Below, piece after piece: positions 34,877-47,677 of a stretch of 64,000 nt of DNA. The stretch is from assembly GCA_036872755.1 (NCBI GenBank), contig JAVHNS010000002.1:3596001-3660000 (forward strand). The letters run 5' to 3'. Position numbers and translations under genes: made by a program. The notes under the pieces were generated by a model. The model worked only from the letters and a program-made list of their open reading frames with translations, was not told the origin of the DNA and made no database searches. The number at the start of each line of letters is the position of its first letter. The first letter of the stretch is position 1. This DNA is from Orbilia blumenaviensis. Its lineage: Eukaryota; Ascomycota; Orbiliomycetes; Orbiliales; Orbiliaceae.

Positions 34877-36826
34877 GAGCTGAACGAGATGAGCGGGCTG
34901 ACGTGATACCATGATGTTTCGCGGATTAACCGCTGGTATGACGTTGATATGGGCTCTATTTCTGACTAATCTGACAAGATCTTACCTTGAAACATTATTG
35001 GCATGCATGCAATGGATATCGTGCTGAAGGGGAACTACTGCTATTCGTGCTCGGATAGTGTAGGTGTATATGCGGGTGACAACAGGCAATTCGGGCGTAT
35101 CCGAGATAGATTGATAGAACAATTTGTAGAATATTCCGGCTGCATGCCTGTCCTGTATAAAGGTGATGTTTGGCCGGGGTAGATTAATATCGGTAGACAC
35201 ATATTACTTTTATACTAAGTAAAACCCTGAGTGGTTTCAGATCTGAGAGTGCTAATTAATATGTTTTCTGAGATAGAAGGCAATGAATGATCTTCGAAAA
35301 TCACGACGCTACATAGATACTTAGATAGATGAATACCATTTCGGGACCTCGGGCCTCCGGCACAATCCTTGGAGAGATATGCTTTTTAGTCCTCTAAGGC
35401 CAGCTGGGAGATGATGCATTAGACTATTCAGACAGGGTCCATGATGATTCTGGCAGTTGGAGCAGTCCAGACGAAAATACAACACTAAGCTGTGTTGGAT
35501 ATCGGAACCATAGCCGATATGATAACCATGTAAGGGTTTGAATAATGCTAAGGACTTAAGTCGACTTAGTGAGTTATGTATCTGTGCAGCCGTGCATATA
35601 TGCATATATGCATATGATCGCCGGGCCACTCTTCGGCATTCAATCAGCCAGGCAGCTCTTTTTTCCTTCTCCCATATCCCTCTCCTCCTCGAACGAGTAG
35701 CCAGACAGAGAACCGTGCTCTTCCAGCTATCCGGGCCGGTCGATATTTGGCGCTGGGTGGTGAGGACATGTGTCTACAGGCCGGCATTGGAACCTCCAGG
35801 ACGGGCTTGGCAGACGCCTTGGCCTTTCTTGGTATCGTATCATGACATTTTTCCCTTCACACAAGCTGCACAGGCTTCGCTCGATGGCGGGCAGTTGGAG
35901 CTCCCAAGAAAGGGCACCCGATGGAAGGGCCGGCTATCTGGAACGGGGCCAAACACAGCCTCGTTTGCGAGCAGTCAGGATGTTGTATTAGGACTAAGGA
36001 ACCTGAAATTCGAAGTTAGGGTCCGCGTCTTGGAAGCCGAAGAATTAATATTCGAAGGAGCTACTGACTGGCTGACTGTCTGCGAGAGTGGTCTTTCTTC
36101 GAAGTACATCTTACATGGGCCATGCAATGCAATGGTGGTCCGGGCGAGTTAAGTTTCAAAGAGATCGCATCGAATTAATCGAAGCTTCAGCTGGCAGCGC
36201 TTGGGGGTACTTCAAACTGGATTCGATTGATGGATGTAATATTAATTGGAGGGGCCCCGGCTACATGCTTCCTTCTCTTTGAACTCTGCTATACTCTTAA
36301 CCACACGACTAACCTGTCTGCTTCCTATACGACACTGTCCTATACTCTACTACCTAGGTACCGGACTACACCGCTTGATTGCTTGGTAACCGTTCCTTTG
36401 CTTTACTTTGCTGGGATCCTTGCCTTCATCAAACAGCCTTTCAACCTTGACCTTCGCCTTTTACTTCTATCATCACCGTCTTCTTCTTCAACTTCTAAGC
36501 TACTTCATCTTCTACCTCTTCTACCTCTTTTCCCTTCTTATTCTCTCCTTGTTTGTAGAATCGTGGAGTAACTCATCTTCGCCCTGCATTTCTTTGCATC
36601 TGTTACCGCTCCGGCCAGCCATCAAGCTTCGCTAATCGGAATTCCTCCTTCCCACGCGGACCAGAGACATCTTGTCTTCAACCCATTTCTTAACCGTTTG
36701 CTGATTACTTAAGCCGCTACCTACCAAAAAACCTAGTTCTTTCCACAGACGTCCCAAGAAACCCTTCCCGTTTACCGACCAGCTAGCAGGTAGCTTGCCT
36801 GCTGTTAAAAAAAGTACAGAGAGAAT
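34877..36826. other. Intergenic, about 1.95 kb; importin upstream region
   Basis: No supported gene. The last ~550 bp before the importin start are pyrimidine-rich (for example 36440-36560) and probably form its promoter and 5' leader. A 204-codon frame (35538-36152) has no domain and an unlikely composition. Three tandem TGCATATA units lie at 35593-35616. Confidence 0.55.
35593..35616. repeat. Triple TGCATATA tandem repeat
   Basis: Three consecutive 8-bp units (the last ends TG instead of TA). The unit is nearly self-complementary, so the array could extrude as a hairpin or bind a dimeric factor. Confidence 0.75.
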
Positions 36827-39800
36827 ATGGTGCCTGGCATCACCGACGACGATGCCCCGCCCCCGCGGTCGATGGAGGAGGTCGAGAGCCTAATCAATGC
36901 CCTGTACAGCCCCTCCACAACACCAGACAACGTTCACGCTATAAACCGAGTGCTGCAGAAGCTCCAACGTTCCCCAGAAGGATGGCTCTTGGCAACCTCC
37001 CTCAGCGGTAGCTCCAATGAGCATGTCCAGTTCTTCGCAGCTTCCACCTGGATGGTCAAGCTTAACACCGACTGGTACGTCCTATCTTACCGTGCTATCT
37101 ACTGTCGCGAAAATTGTCCCGAGCTTCTGCTAACTATATTTTGTTTTTCTACAACCTTAGGCAGGGTCTATCTGAACACGACGCGCTCGCGCTCCTAGAT
37201 ACGCTAATAACCTGGTTGATACGGGTTGTCGATGTCGGATTCAAACCGTATATATGGAGGAAGATATGTGTCACGCTCGTCAACTACTATATCCGATTTT
37301 CCGCCCTCTGGGCATACTGTGTCCGACATTTGGTCTGCCGATTCGCTGGGATTACATCTGGGGTGCAGCAGGATGGACTGCATAATCTCCCACCGACGGA
37401 GACTCTCCTGGCTGGGTTTAGCAATCTATCCAAGACAGTTATTGTGGGTTTTACTCGCACACTGATTGAGGAAGTTGGAAAGATTGAATCCAGGAATAGC
37501 AAAGGGTACTTAGCCCCTCTCCCCGCGAAATAATATTGTGATTTTTGTTCTTATCCGTTTTTCTGACCGACGGAATCCTTGGTACAGCCACAAATACTTT
37601 GAGGGAATGAACTTGAATACACCGGATGCAGCCAGTGTTGTCATGACTGTTCTTATGGAACCCGGTAGGTGATTGCACGCAACACGGCTCAGTCATTGCA
37701 TCCTAACATCTTGATCCGCCCAGGTAGTCCGTTAAACCAACTTAGTGTGGAGCAAGTTACGCTTGTCGAGGAAGCCCTAAGATGCTATCAGGTATCTATT
37801 TAATCCAAAACCACCAACACTCTTTGTGACTTACCTACTAACTTACTTAGTCATGGGCGACTTATTCTACTCGGGAAGCTAGCGAAGCTCTACAAGTTTT
37901 CCAACCGATAACGAGAATCACATTCGAATGGCTGGAGAGCCCACAGATATACCGGATTGCCTCCGAAACAGTGACAGAGATGCTGGCCAATAGCTTCTAT
38001 TTCTATACTGCCCAGGACAACCATTTCCTGGCTGAACGGATATCGGGTGCGTGGGGACAAACGAAGTTCTCACAAGTGGTGCCGAAAGAGCATGACGACT
38101 ACGATAGCGAAGAGACCGATGCTTTTGCCCATATGCTAGTTGCATTTGCGGAGTCGAATCTCAAAGGGTTAGCTCTTTCGGTCGACTCGCATGCTTCCAC
38201 AACGATCCTAGAAATGCTTCACGGCTTACTACGGTTACCAGGCTATCCGATTGCCGATGAGGAAGTTTCTAATCTCGAATTTGAATTCTGGTCGTCCCTT
38301 ACCGAGCTTATGACTGATTTCCCTTCGAAACCAAATGAACCGAAGCCGCAATGGTGGGGTATATGCCGTGCTCATCTTTTGAGGGCCGTTCAGGAATATT
38401 GGATGAAGATTCGGATCCCTCCCCAGGATGTCTTGCTTGAATGGCTCAAGGACGACAAAGACGGGTTTCAGTCATATCGAAAAGATTTTGCAGAGTTAGT
38501 GGAAACAGCGTATCCCGTTTTGCAGGCTGAGTTGTTTGGGGAATTGGTTCAACATGCTCTAAATCAGGTTAATACACCGCATCCCGATTGGCAAGAGGTG
38601 GAAAGCTGCCTGTTCTGCATTAATGCTCTAGCGGATTGCCTGAATACATCGGATCCGCAGGAATATGCCTATTTGTCTGCGCTGTTTCAATCTCCTTTAT
38701 TCTCTATTCTTGCAAACCCAGAAAACTCTGAGCTTTCGCGCACAAAATTAACCGCTATCAGTGTCATTGGTAAGGCTGTCACTGCCATATACCCCTTACA
38801 TCTCAGGTAGGCTAACAAATCTACAGGTAGCTACTCTGAATATTTTGAGAAGCACACGGAGCTCCTCCCAGGTGCTCTCACATTTCTTTTCTCTTCTCTC
38901 ACCATTCCAAAGCTCATCAATCAAGCTTCGAAATCTATACTATCACTATGTTCCTCATGCCGGACTAAACTCGTCTCTGAGCTCCCTGCCTTTATTCAAC
39001 ACTATCAAATTTTTGCTACCCGCCATCCCAACGAAAGCCTCGGCCGTGAGCGAGTCCTTGGTGCCCTCGGTTGCCTTATACAAGCTCTTGATCGGGAAGA
39101 AGATAAAGCTACTGCTCTCGAACCCCTTCTCACGTCTATTTCCTCCGACTTTTTTGCTGCTAAGCAACTTCTTTCTGCCCGATACGATGAGGAGGCTAAG
39201 GACCGTGCTTTGCTGGCTCTCAAGTGCCTCGTTAGTCTGGGGAAGTCTCTTCAAGCACCTGATGATGGACCTATAGTTATCGATGAGAGTAATGGATCTC
39301 ATAAACCACGAACTATCTGGGATAACGGCCCTGGCCAGCAACTGCAAATGAACCTTGCGCAGGCTATCGAAGATATCGCGAGCATTTTCCCGAGGGATAG
39401 AGAGGTCACTAAGGAAGCTTGCGATGTTTTCCGTTGCGGATTCACGGAAACATCCCCTGGTTTATTGGTTTTCCCACCAAGGTTGGTGGTTAACTTTCTA
39501 TTGTCGTGTGGAACAAGGTCAGTCTTTTATGATATCATCATCGGGACTGCAAGCGCATTCGTCAATTGTATTAGCCCAGAGGGATATGGTGACTGTCGAA
39601 GATTGACTGCATACGTCTTTGGCCTGATCGAGAATCTGGAGGGTACGTTATACCAAAGTTGTTACTAAACAATTGTTCGCTGGCTAATGGGAATACAGGG
39701 CCAGAAACGGACCCCGAACTAGCTCATAACATCCTTGAATTCGCCAACCGATTATTAACCAAACAGTTGCATCTGTTCCTTGAGGTTCAAGAATCAGTTT

Positions 39801-40310
39801 TGGCACGGGTTTTAACTCTTGCATTGGCGAGCCTGGTGTCTAAGGAACAATTCCCTAAAAAGTCGGCATGCACATTTTGGACAAACCTTATTGCGACGGC
39901 TGGGGATAGTGAGGAGCAAAAAACGATGATCGAGATGATCCTACAACAAACGGGAGAGCCGTTAGCGAAGAATCTTGTTATGGTGAGACCCAACATTCAG
40001 ACTATGCCAACTTTGATAGAAATCTAATTCTTGGATACAGGCTATTGGCGGCGGCGCGGCACGCAGCGAACTCGATACCGTGACTGAACCACTGAAAAAG
40101 ATGGTATTCAGGCAACTCCATGCACGCAAATGGCTCGAGAATAGCATGTTTTCCAACGGCGACGCCTTTCCCTCGCAGAAGATCAGTGTGGAGGATAAAT
40201 CTATGTTCCTTAAAAAGTTATTTACGCTTAGAGGTGGCAGGGGGACCAATGCCCTAGTAAAAGAATTTTGGCTGGCTTGTAGGGGAACCGAGTTTACCTA
40301 TGCGTCGTAG
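36827..40310 (+). CDS. Importin-beta family nuclear transport receptor, importin-13/Kap122-like
   Basis: HEAT-repeat karyopherin that carries cargo through nuclear pores with Ran. Eight exons (36827-37074, 37161-37505, 37588-37664, 37724-37791, 37851-38769, 38827-39642, 39699-39982, 40041-40310) stay in frame and give 1008 aa. The N terminus has the importin-13 pattern: SMEEVESLINALYSP, a short spacer, LQKLQRSPEGWLLA, then HVQFFAASTWMVKL. Helical HEAT repeats follow throughout, and the end LRGGRGTNALVKEFWLACRG is typical of the importin-13/transportin-3/Kap122 group. Known Kap122 cargo includes TFIIA and Pho-type factors, and animal importin-13 also exports eIF1A; cargo here is unknown. Introns are 50-90 nt with good donors (GTACGT, GTACTT, GTAGGT, GTATCT, GTAAGG, GTACGT, GTGAGA). 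It is convergent with BDP1. Subfamily choice between Kap122 and transportin-3/Mtr10 is less sure than the superfamily. Confidence 0.88.
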
Positions 40311-40851
40311 CACGATAGGAAAGGCCTAGGTTAACAACGGTGCGCTGTACCCGCGGAGAGCAATTATAGTAGTTGGTATGGGAGCCCCCCCTTTTTTTTT
40401 TTAATCCTTTTCTCTAGTTATTTTCTGGAAATTTTTTTCCTTTGTACGGCATAGGGTAGACATTGATACTGGACTTTAACTATGCATTTTATGGGGGTAT
40501 AAATGGGTATGTGCTTTATCTCTTTCTTTTTCAGCATGACGGGTGATAGAGCCCCTCTTTTAACGGGAGGGATTCTATACGACAATAGGAAATTTTAGAA
40601 CAAAGCCTCAGCGGTAGAAAAAGAATATGAATACGTTCCCTATATGAAGGGGAATATTATTTGGATCGACCATACTGTAGAGAATGTCATGTCATGTGTG
40701 TAGACGATGTGAATAAACGATGATAGGTAAGACTAAACTCTTCCGTGGGTATCTCCTTCCAAACGCCGTAATAAAGACTTTTCTAAAAACACCAGAACCG
40801 TAAAGGAAATTTGCGTGCGAATAACGTTTGATCCTTCTATCGAACGCCCCT
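40311..40851. other. Convergent 3' intergenic region
   Basis: 541 bp between the stop codons of the importin (plus) and BDP1 (minus). It contains T-rich tracts and a TATAAATGG stretch but no gene. Confidence 0.55.
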
Positions 40852-42694
40852 CTATTGCCTGAGGTATGCAAAATCTTCTATGCTTCCCATTACAACCTCT
40901 CCACTGTCACCACTCTGCTTCGATACGAATTTCCCTTTGCCCTTCTTTTGCCTTTTGTGGGAATGCAGGTCGGTTCTGTCGCCTTCTGTCGCCTCTCCGT
41001 TGGCTTGCTTTGCCAATTCAGCTAGAGCAGCTTCGTTCCTTTCCTTCGTCAGGGCGCTATTTTCCGCAGCAGCAGCCTCCTGCCCCTTCTCATGTTCCTC
41101 TCTAATTCTTCTCAGTTGACTCTCGACTTCCTCCACGTCTCCAAATTCTCTGGCCGCCAACCTGGAGTATTCTACCATATTGACGGGGACCTTCCTCTTT
41201 AAGGCGGCAGTGATGTCTCTCGGATTCCTCCTCTCCTCTACCACAAACTTATTTTTCAACATCCGCCTACTCCTTCCCACAAACATCTTGCTTATCATCT
41301 CAAAGTCTGTCCCGAACATCCCCAGTGCTTCATAAAACCTCGCCGTCTCTTCATCGTCCCATCTTTCGGTCTTTTCGCGTTTGCTCCATGTCGCAGAGTT
41401 TACTCGCCGGGTTAGGTTCGATTCTTCGATTGTTTCCAGAGGTCCGTCGGCGCCCACATCTCTTTCTCTTCGATCGACCTGTATAGAGGTTTCGTCCAAC
41501 ACCAATTGTCCGTTGACAATCCTCATTTGTGGCGCCATACCACTAGCACCTCCTCTGGCAGATGCATTCTCCCTTCCCAGACGATCGAGTCTCTGCTCGA
41601 CGGTTTCTAGTTGTACATCCTCACCAGCAGCACGACGGGCTTCGATTTCCGCTTTTCGTGCACGTTGTTTCTTAACGACGTCGAGCCAGTCGATCTTCTC
41701 GATTTCTTCATAGAGTTTCGATTTCTTGCCGATGAAAGTATCACGGCAAAGGTCAGTCATGCGGACAACAGTTGGTTCAATTTCGAGATTTTCGGCGTTT
41801 TGAGGGGTCGTTTTCGGTTTCCGACCCCGTTTCGCGCGGGGTTTCGCTGGCGCATTGGAATCTGAGGGATCCGCTTGATCGCCTTCGGGGTTGTCTTTTG
41901 TGGGGCGTTTTCGTTTTCGAGGTTTAGCGGCTGGTTTAGATGATTTCGATAGTGGATTTGGGGATGCAACAGTGTCTGTTCCTGGTGTATCCGGGATTGC
42001 GGCGTCGGGTGTCGGAGCTACAGTTAGTGGAGACGGCGAAGGTGCAGTCGGCGCCCTCTCCTGTGTGACAATAACAGAAGGGATTGGGGTTTGACTCTGA
42101 TTCCTGGATCGGCTTTCTACAGAACGTTCTCGACTTGGTTCCCGAGGGATAGGTTGAATCCTATGCGCTTCTGGAGACCGTGGACGAGTAGCTGGCATTG
42201 ATATGGGAGTTCCACGGGAGGCGCCAGGCATTGATATTGGGATTCCAGCGGCTCTTCGGGGTGCCGTAGGCTTCGCCCGCTGGAGCTGAGGACTTGGAGG
42301 TGGATTCGATACATCTCTTCTCGTGACTACGGGTGAGAGAGACCGGCGGGGTGGTTGTGTATCTGGTGTGACCGATGGAGTAGTTTCACGGGTCGGAAGA
42401 GGCTTCGTGGCGATTGTTATCGAGGGTTTGGCGGGCGATGCTCGAGGCTCTGGGTGCGCTGGAGCAGTAGTAGAGAGTACAGGAGGGGCAGGAGAGGCGG
42501 TATGTTCGGCAGACGATGGGGTGACCGAGGAAAGGTTGAGGGCGCTGCTGCTGTTGCCGCCGCCGCCGCCGCCGCCTCCTCGGTTTTGAGGCTTCTTGGG
42601 TGCGACTTTTTTGCTGGATTTGTCTGAAGATGGTCAGTCAGATATTGAACGGTGGGAATCACAGATTGGGTGGGAGCTTACTTATGAAGCTCAT
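40852..42694 (-). CDS. BDP1: TFIIIB subunit Bdp1 (B'')
   Basis: RNA polymerase III initiation factor that, with TBP and Brf1, recruits Pol III to tRNA, 5S and U6 genes. Exons 42694-42682 (only 13 nt) and 42623-40852 give 594 aa. The start MSFINKSSKKVAPKK is the conserved fungal N-terminal motif and is only produced by splicing (donor GTAAGC, acceptor TTCAG). A run of eight glycines near residues 17-24 is encoded by GGC repeats. The next ~250 residues are disordered, Pro/Ser-rich and basic (KPRKRKRPTK, PRAKRGRKPK). The SANT domain is at about residues 414-475: SATWSKREKTERWDDEE, then FYEALGMFGTDFEMISKMF and GRSRRMLKNKFVVEE, which is diagnostic. A charged coiled tail follows. It is head-to-head with BRE1. 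Confidence 0.94.
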
Positions 42695-43476
42695 TGTTTC
42701 GGCTTCTCCATGGTACTACTGCGATGTGCGATGGTGAGGTAAAGAGTTGAAGAAGCGAAGAAGCCGAGAATAAGCTAAGTCAAGACTTCTTAAGGTAGAT
42801 GAGTCGGAGAAAAAAAGTATCGGGTAACTCATCCGATTCGGGGTTAACTGTATCCTATTCGGGGTTAGTGAGCTCGATGATGGAGAGACGTGTTGTTTTG
42901 AAAGAGGTGCGCGAGGATGCAACACACGCGGCAACACATTCTCGGTCCTAAGAAATCCCTTACTAAGACACTGCCAAAAGGTGCTTACTGCTTTTGAAGA
43001 CCAACAAAAACCTCCATCACCATCACCACCATCTCCCTCCTCCTTTCTCCCGGCTACGACACCTACTTCCCTCCCTTCACCCCCATCCGACTTTCTCCTC
43101 ACCTTGCTGCTCGATATCTTCGAACTTCATTGCAGCGTGCTCTTTGTGTATACTAACGGCTTCCCAGTCCTGGCTGCCATCTCCTTTCAACGCCTCTCCT
43201 CCGACTTCTCTCACGATCAGATCACGTCCTGTCACGACCTCAAACGGCCTCTCACTCCCTCCCTTCAATACCCAGTCTCGTCCCCTGGATACTCCTCTCT
43301 TCTTTTGAATATCTCGTTTCTATTATCCTATTCCTTTATTCCTTGCATACCATACCCCCCTCCTCCTCCTGGATTCTCTTCCCTCACTCTCCCTTATCTC
43401 TTTCCTAACGGTCCTTCCGGGCCAAACTCTCTCAAACCCATCAATACTCCCCCCATCTGTTCCTCTTTAGAGTCTC
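42695..43476. promoter_or_regulatory. Shared divergent promoter of BDP1 and BRE1
   Basis: 782 bp between the two start codons. The half nearest BRE1 is strongly pyrimidine-rich (about 43000-43470), typical of a fungal promoter or leader; the half nearest BDP1 is mixed. No further gene is supported. Confidence 0.6.
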
Positions 43477-46233
43477 ATGACGGCGGCTATCGCCGATTCC
43501 AACTCTTCTTTGGCTCCTCCTTTACGGAAGAAGCCCGTGATGGAGGACCGTAAGAGGCCTCTCGTTGACGGTGCATCCGACGAAACTCCTCCAAGTAAAC
43601 GACAAGCCATGGCGACTCCTGATGAGCCGCAAACCCAGGAAGATGTTGTGGTAAGTTTTTCTTCTCACTTTTTTTGTTACAGCCTGTGCCATCTGTTGGT
43701 CGGTGGTTATGCTGGAGGCTGTGGAAGCGTTCGGTGTTTTGTGCTGGGTGGCAGGGTTTGCTAACGTTTTGATATTGCGTTGACAGAGCTTCCAAAAAGA
43801 AGCCATCTTTCGCCAGATGAGAGCTTACAAACGGGAGAAAGAACTTACAGAGGCACGACTAGAGGAGCTGCAGAAACGTTGTATTTTTCATGACGACCAT
43901 GTTCGTGTAATCGATGCTTGGATGGATCAGGTAGGATATAAAATACTTACTTCAAATGATAGTAGGTGGTATTCTCGATGTTAACAGCCAATAATCGAAA
44001 TAGATGCTAGATGATGTTCGGATTTTAGTCGATGAAGATCTTGCAACCATTCAATTGGAGCAGAACGGAGGTAGGCCCTCGCTCTCTTTTTTATATGCCC
44101 CAAACCTGGGCCTTTATTGACGTTCCACAACAGAAACCCCTGCCCGAGTTCCTCCGTCCCTACTTTCTGCCGACGTGGTACTCTTTCAAGAACATCTCGA
44201 TAAGAAGAGGGGTTCTATCAAAGCAGCCTTGTCGACATTGTTTAGGAAGATTGCTGAAGCTAATCACGATGGCCTGAATGATAAGAACATTCCAAGGCTC
44301 AAGTCTGATTTGTCAAAAGCGATCGCCGTACAGAAAGGCTATGTTGTTGAGATTGAACGCCTGAGACAAGACAAAGAGGAAGCTGAATCGCAGCTCACGA
44401 ATGCGGCAATTCGCTATCTGACATCTGAGAAGAAATTGGATCGTCTTAAAAGTCAAACTGTCGCCAAAATCGAGCAACAAGCGATCGCAACAGCTTCAAA
44501 CGGCACTGCGCAAAAGGATTCTAACCCTGGGAAAGCGAAATTTACCGACGGACAACTTGCCGACGCCGAGCTTGCACGAAAAGAAGCGGAAGCCATTGCT
44601 AGCAAACAAGAAAAGGAAATAAAGCAGCTCCAAACCGAAATATCTCGCCTCCAGGAGCAAGTTACCAATTCCACCCTCAAGGTCAGCCCAAAGATACCAA
44701 CCCACATTCCCTTCCTTTATACATACGCTCTTTCGGGAACCGAAGACCTCCTTCGCGCGAGAGAAAGCTGCTTTGTTTGCCCGATACACACAATATCTAC
44801 AATTGGATAAACGAATGGGATCTGACGTGTGATGTTTTGGTTGGAAATAGCTCGGCAGGTTATCAGAGGAGGATATTCAACATTGCGAGACGTACAAGAA
44901 CGCCAAGTTACGACTTGAGGATGTTGTTGCGAGATTCAATCATCTTGAAGCTCAGCACGCAGCTACCCTACGAGAGAACGAGACTTTGCAGGCTGAGAGG
45001 ACGGCTTTTAAAAAGTTGCTTTCCGATGAGCAATCCATTGCTATCGGCGAGGCCCATACCCAGCTCGCGAAATGTGAAACGGATTTGGCACGAATTAGAG
45101 CATTCCGTGATCAACTCCACGGCGATATCCATGGGCTTAAGATCGCAGCCGACAAAACTGGAGTAACCGATCGTAGCGCGGAACTGCAAAAGCTCGTTGA
45201 ATCTCAAGTACAAAAGATAGCGTCTTTGGAAGGCGAGGTTCAAAGGTTACGACTAGAAGCCGGGAACGATTCACCACTACCTGTTCCCGAGGACATTGCT
45301 GGCCTAAGCCACGAAGAGCTAATCGAAGGAATGACCAAACTCAGAGCTTCACATAATATTTTGGAGGAAGAGTTTAAATCAATCGAGGAAGCTTGGCGCG
45401 GTGCGCATGATGTCAGCAAGGCCAAATTCGATGAACTTAGATCCCTCCAGGAAATGGTTGTTAGGATGAAACAAGATGTAAGGAACCGGTTCGTTTTGGC
45501 AAGTATTTGTAGATCACGTGCTAACCAGGATGACTTATTCTAGAAAATTAAAAGCGAACAAAAGGCATTTGAGACTGGCAGGTTGAAGGAAGGCGCCTTT
45601 GATAAGGCCCGGATGTGTCAAGGTCAACATGACAAAGCGTCAGAAATTATCATGAACCTGAAGAACGCCGACAAAAAGCAGACTTCCCTCATCGCCAACC
45701 TTGAGAAGCAACTCGCGGAGCTCAAAGTTATCAACAATCAAGCCATACTTTCGCAAAAGTCCGCACAAACTATTCAGATGGAATTGAAGAACACAATCGA
45801 AGCGCTGAACAGACAAATCAACAACCTAAAAGAAAATATCAAGAGGTCGGATGACACCAGTAGATCGGAGAACGGCAAGAGAAGGTCCGCAGAAAACGAA
45901 TTGGAGAAGGCACTCGTCCGTATCAATTCGCTTGAGCAATCTGTCAAGGCACTGAATAATGAACCCGGCGATGATACGGCGATCGAAGGATTCAGGGTAG
46001 GTTTCCTTAGGCATTTTCTGATCGACGAGAATTCAAGGCTAATGATGGCTATATAGTTAATGGTTCGATGTGGAATCTGTCCTAATGCGCGTCAGAAATC
46101 CCGAGCCTTGAAAACCTGCGGCCACCTGTTCTGTAAGGAGTGTATTGACGAGCGTATCTCTTCCCGCAACAGGAAATGCCCAAGTTGTTCCCGAGCTTTC
46201 GCCCAAGCCGACGTTCTCCCAATTGTTTTGTGA
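43477..46233 (+). CDS. BRE1: Histone H2B E3 ubiquitin ligase Bre1
   Basis: RING ligase that with Rad6 mono-ubiquitinates histone H2B during transcription. Seven exons (43477-43650, 43787-43930, 44004-44070, 44134-44681, 44851-45477, 45544-45996, 46057-46233) give 729 aa. The N terminus is basic and disordered (RKKPVMEDRKRPL, SKRQAM). A long coiled coil follows (for example QKEAIFRQMRAYKREKEL, and RLSEEDIQHCETYKNAKLRL). The C3HC4 RING occupies the last exon: CGIC, CGHLFCKECIDERISSRNRK, CPSC, ending AQADVLPIVL, which is diagnostic. Intron 4 (168 nt) has a weak donor, GTCAGC, but the joined coiled-coil sequence matches the family. The other introns have standard sites. It is head-to-head with BDP1 and upstream of the NLR gene. 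Confidence 0.94.
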
Positions 46234-46660
46234 AGCGGATCAAATCAGGCGTTTTATATTTCAACTGTGTGTATCTTCTTTCCCGCCAATTCCCAGGAAA
46301 CAACAGATTTTCCCCATCGTCCTGGCCAAGCATCCTCTTTTTTAATATACTTTTCCTCTGGGTCGCATGCTAGGCTTTTATTTACACAATAAGCCTGTCT
46401 GCCGATCAGCAAATAATTAATCTTCCGTGTTCACTCCCCTCTGACTGCGGTTTCCCATGGTTTATTGTTTTCTTTCTTTTCTTTATTACCTATAATTTCT
46501 AAAGGTCGGGACCAAAAGAAAAGAACCCATTAGCGACAGCTTTTCACCACCCCCCTCAAAGTACTCATTATTTCTTTCGATCATCATCAACCTGGAGTTC
46601 ATGGGGTTCTGCCTTCTTTTCTTATGTTTATGTTTTTCTTTTGTCCTTAATGATGCACGC

Positions 46661-46674
46661 TTTTTTTTTTTTTT
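46661..46674. repeat. T14 homopolymer
   Basis: Uninterrupted T run downstream of BRE1. Confidence 0.75.
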
Positions 46675-46922
46675 CTTCCCTCCCTCACAACCAAAGGCGG
46701 GAAGTGAAGTGAAGTGACTTTTCAAAGGCTTTTTGTCCCTTCAAGTAAATATTCTGTATGAACAGGGCTGAACGGGGAAAAAGAAATATTATATAAACAA
46801 TGATTCTACTAAGTGTGGACGTTAACAAGATCAAATCTACTATCGCAGTGGACCTCGTAAAGTTGAGAACATCCGAACCATCTCGTCTCGAAATCCTGTT
46901 TGATGCGGCACAATAGGAAACC

Positions 46923-46939
46923 AAAAAAAAAAAAAAAAA
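46923..46939. repeat. A17 homopolymer
   Basis: Uninterrupted A run downstream of BRE1, 260 bp from the T14 run; the two are complementary and could pair in a transcript. Confidence 0.75.
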
Positions 46940-47677
46940 CAAGGATTTATAGTGAATGCTTGATCATGAGTTTTGTGGTGCGGCTGGTGAGCGGGCCGTG
47001 CAGCTGGACCCATTTTCTATGTATGTAAGTACCTCCCCGCGGCTGGGTGTTGGTTGGCTGGATGGAACCAGAGACCGGTCTGGCTGGAATTGAAGGGGAT
47101 CGCTTCGAATGTTTCTCCCGGTATTGCCTCCTCTCCACTCGCTAGTTTCCTACAGGCCTGGCCACTTGGAGGCTTCAAGCTCGCAAAATAATTCGCTGGT
47201 ACTGATGCAGCGCCTGGTAAACTTTCTGGCATGCAGGAAGTCGCGCATGCTGGTCTCCACTCGGTACTCGTTAGCACGGTGAACTGGTGTCCCGCTTTGA
47301 GGCTGGCTGGCTGTTCAGAAAATTATTTGCCCATGGATCCTCAAAGTGTGTGCCCTCTTTGGGGCCTCGAGACCAGTTCTCCCAGTTTCCCAGTCGGAAA
47401 TCCAGGTGGCCACGGCCCACAATTGCTAATCGATTGGGGGGAATAACCTTTTGATCCTGATATATTCTATTCAGCCCTCGTTTTCCTTTCTAAATAATCC
47501 ATTCAGCGACGCAACTAACCTATCGATAACGATACTACGGAGCACTTCATTAGCTAATGTAATACGCCTTTTCGGGCACAGTATACCTATATATTGACAA
47601 TATATAGCGACATACACCTTTTATATCTATATCAGTACAACCCTTTTTTTTTTATTTAATTATTAATATAATATAGT

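Larger units (their letters stand above)
46234..47677. other. Intergenic, 1.44 kb: BRE1 3' flank and NLR promoter
   Basis: The BRE1 side is T-rich with homopolymers (T14 at 46661-46674, A17 at 46923-46939). The 150 bp before the NLR ATG are very AT-rich (ATTAATATAATATAG). Small open frames on both strands have no recognisable content. Confidence 0.55.

Noticed and set aside
35538..36152. 204-codon open frame in the gap upstream of the importin
   Set aside because: No domain, erratic composition and several competing frames; likely chance.
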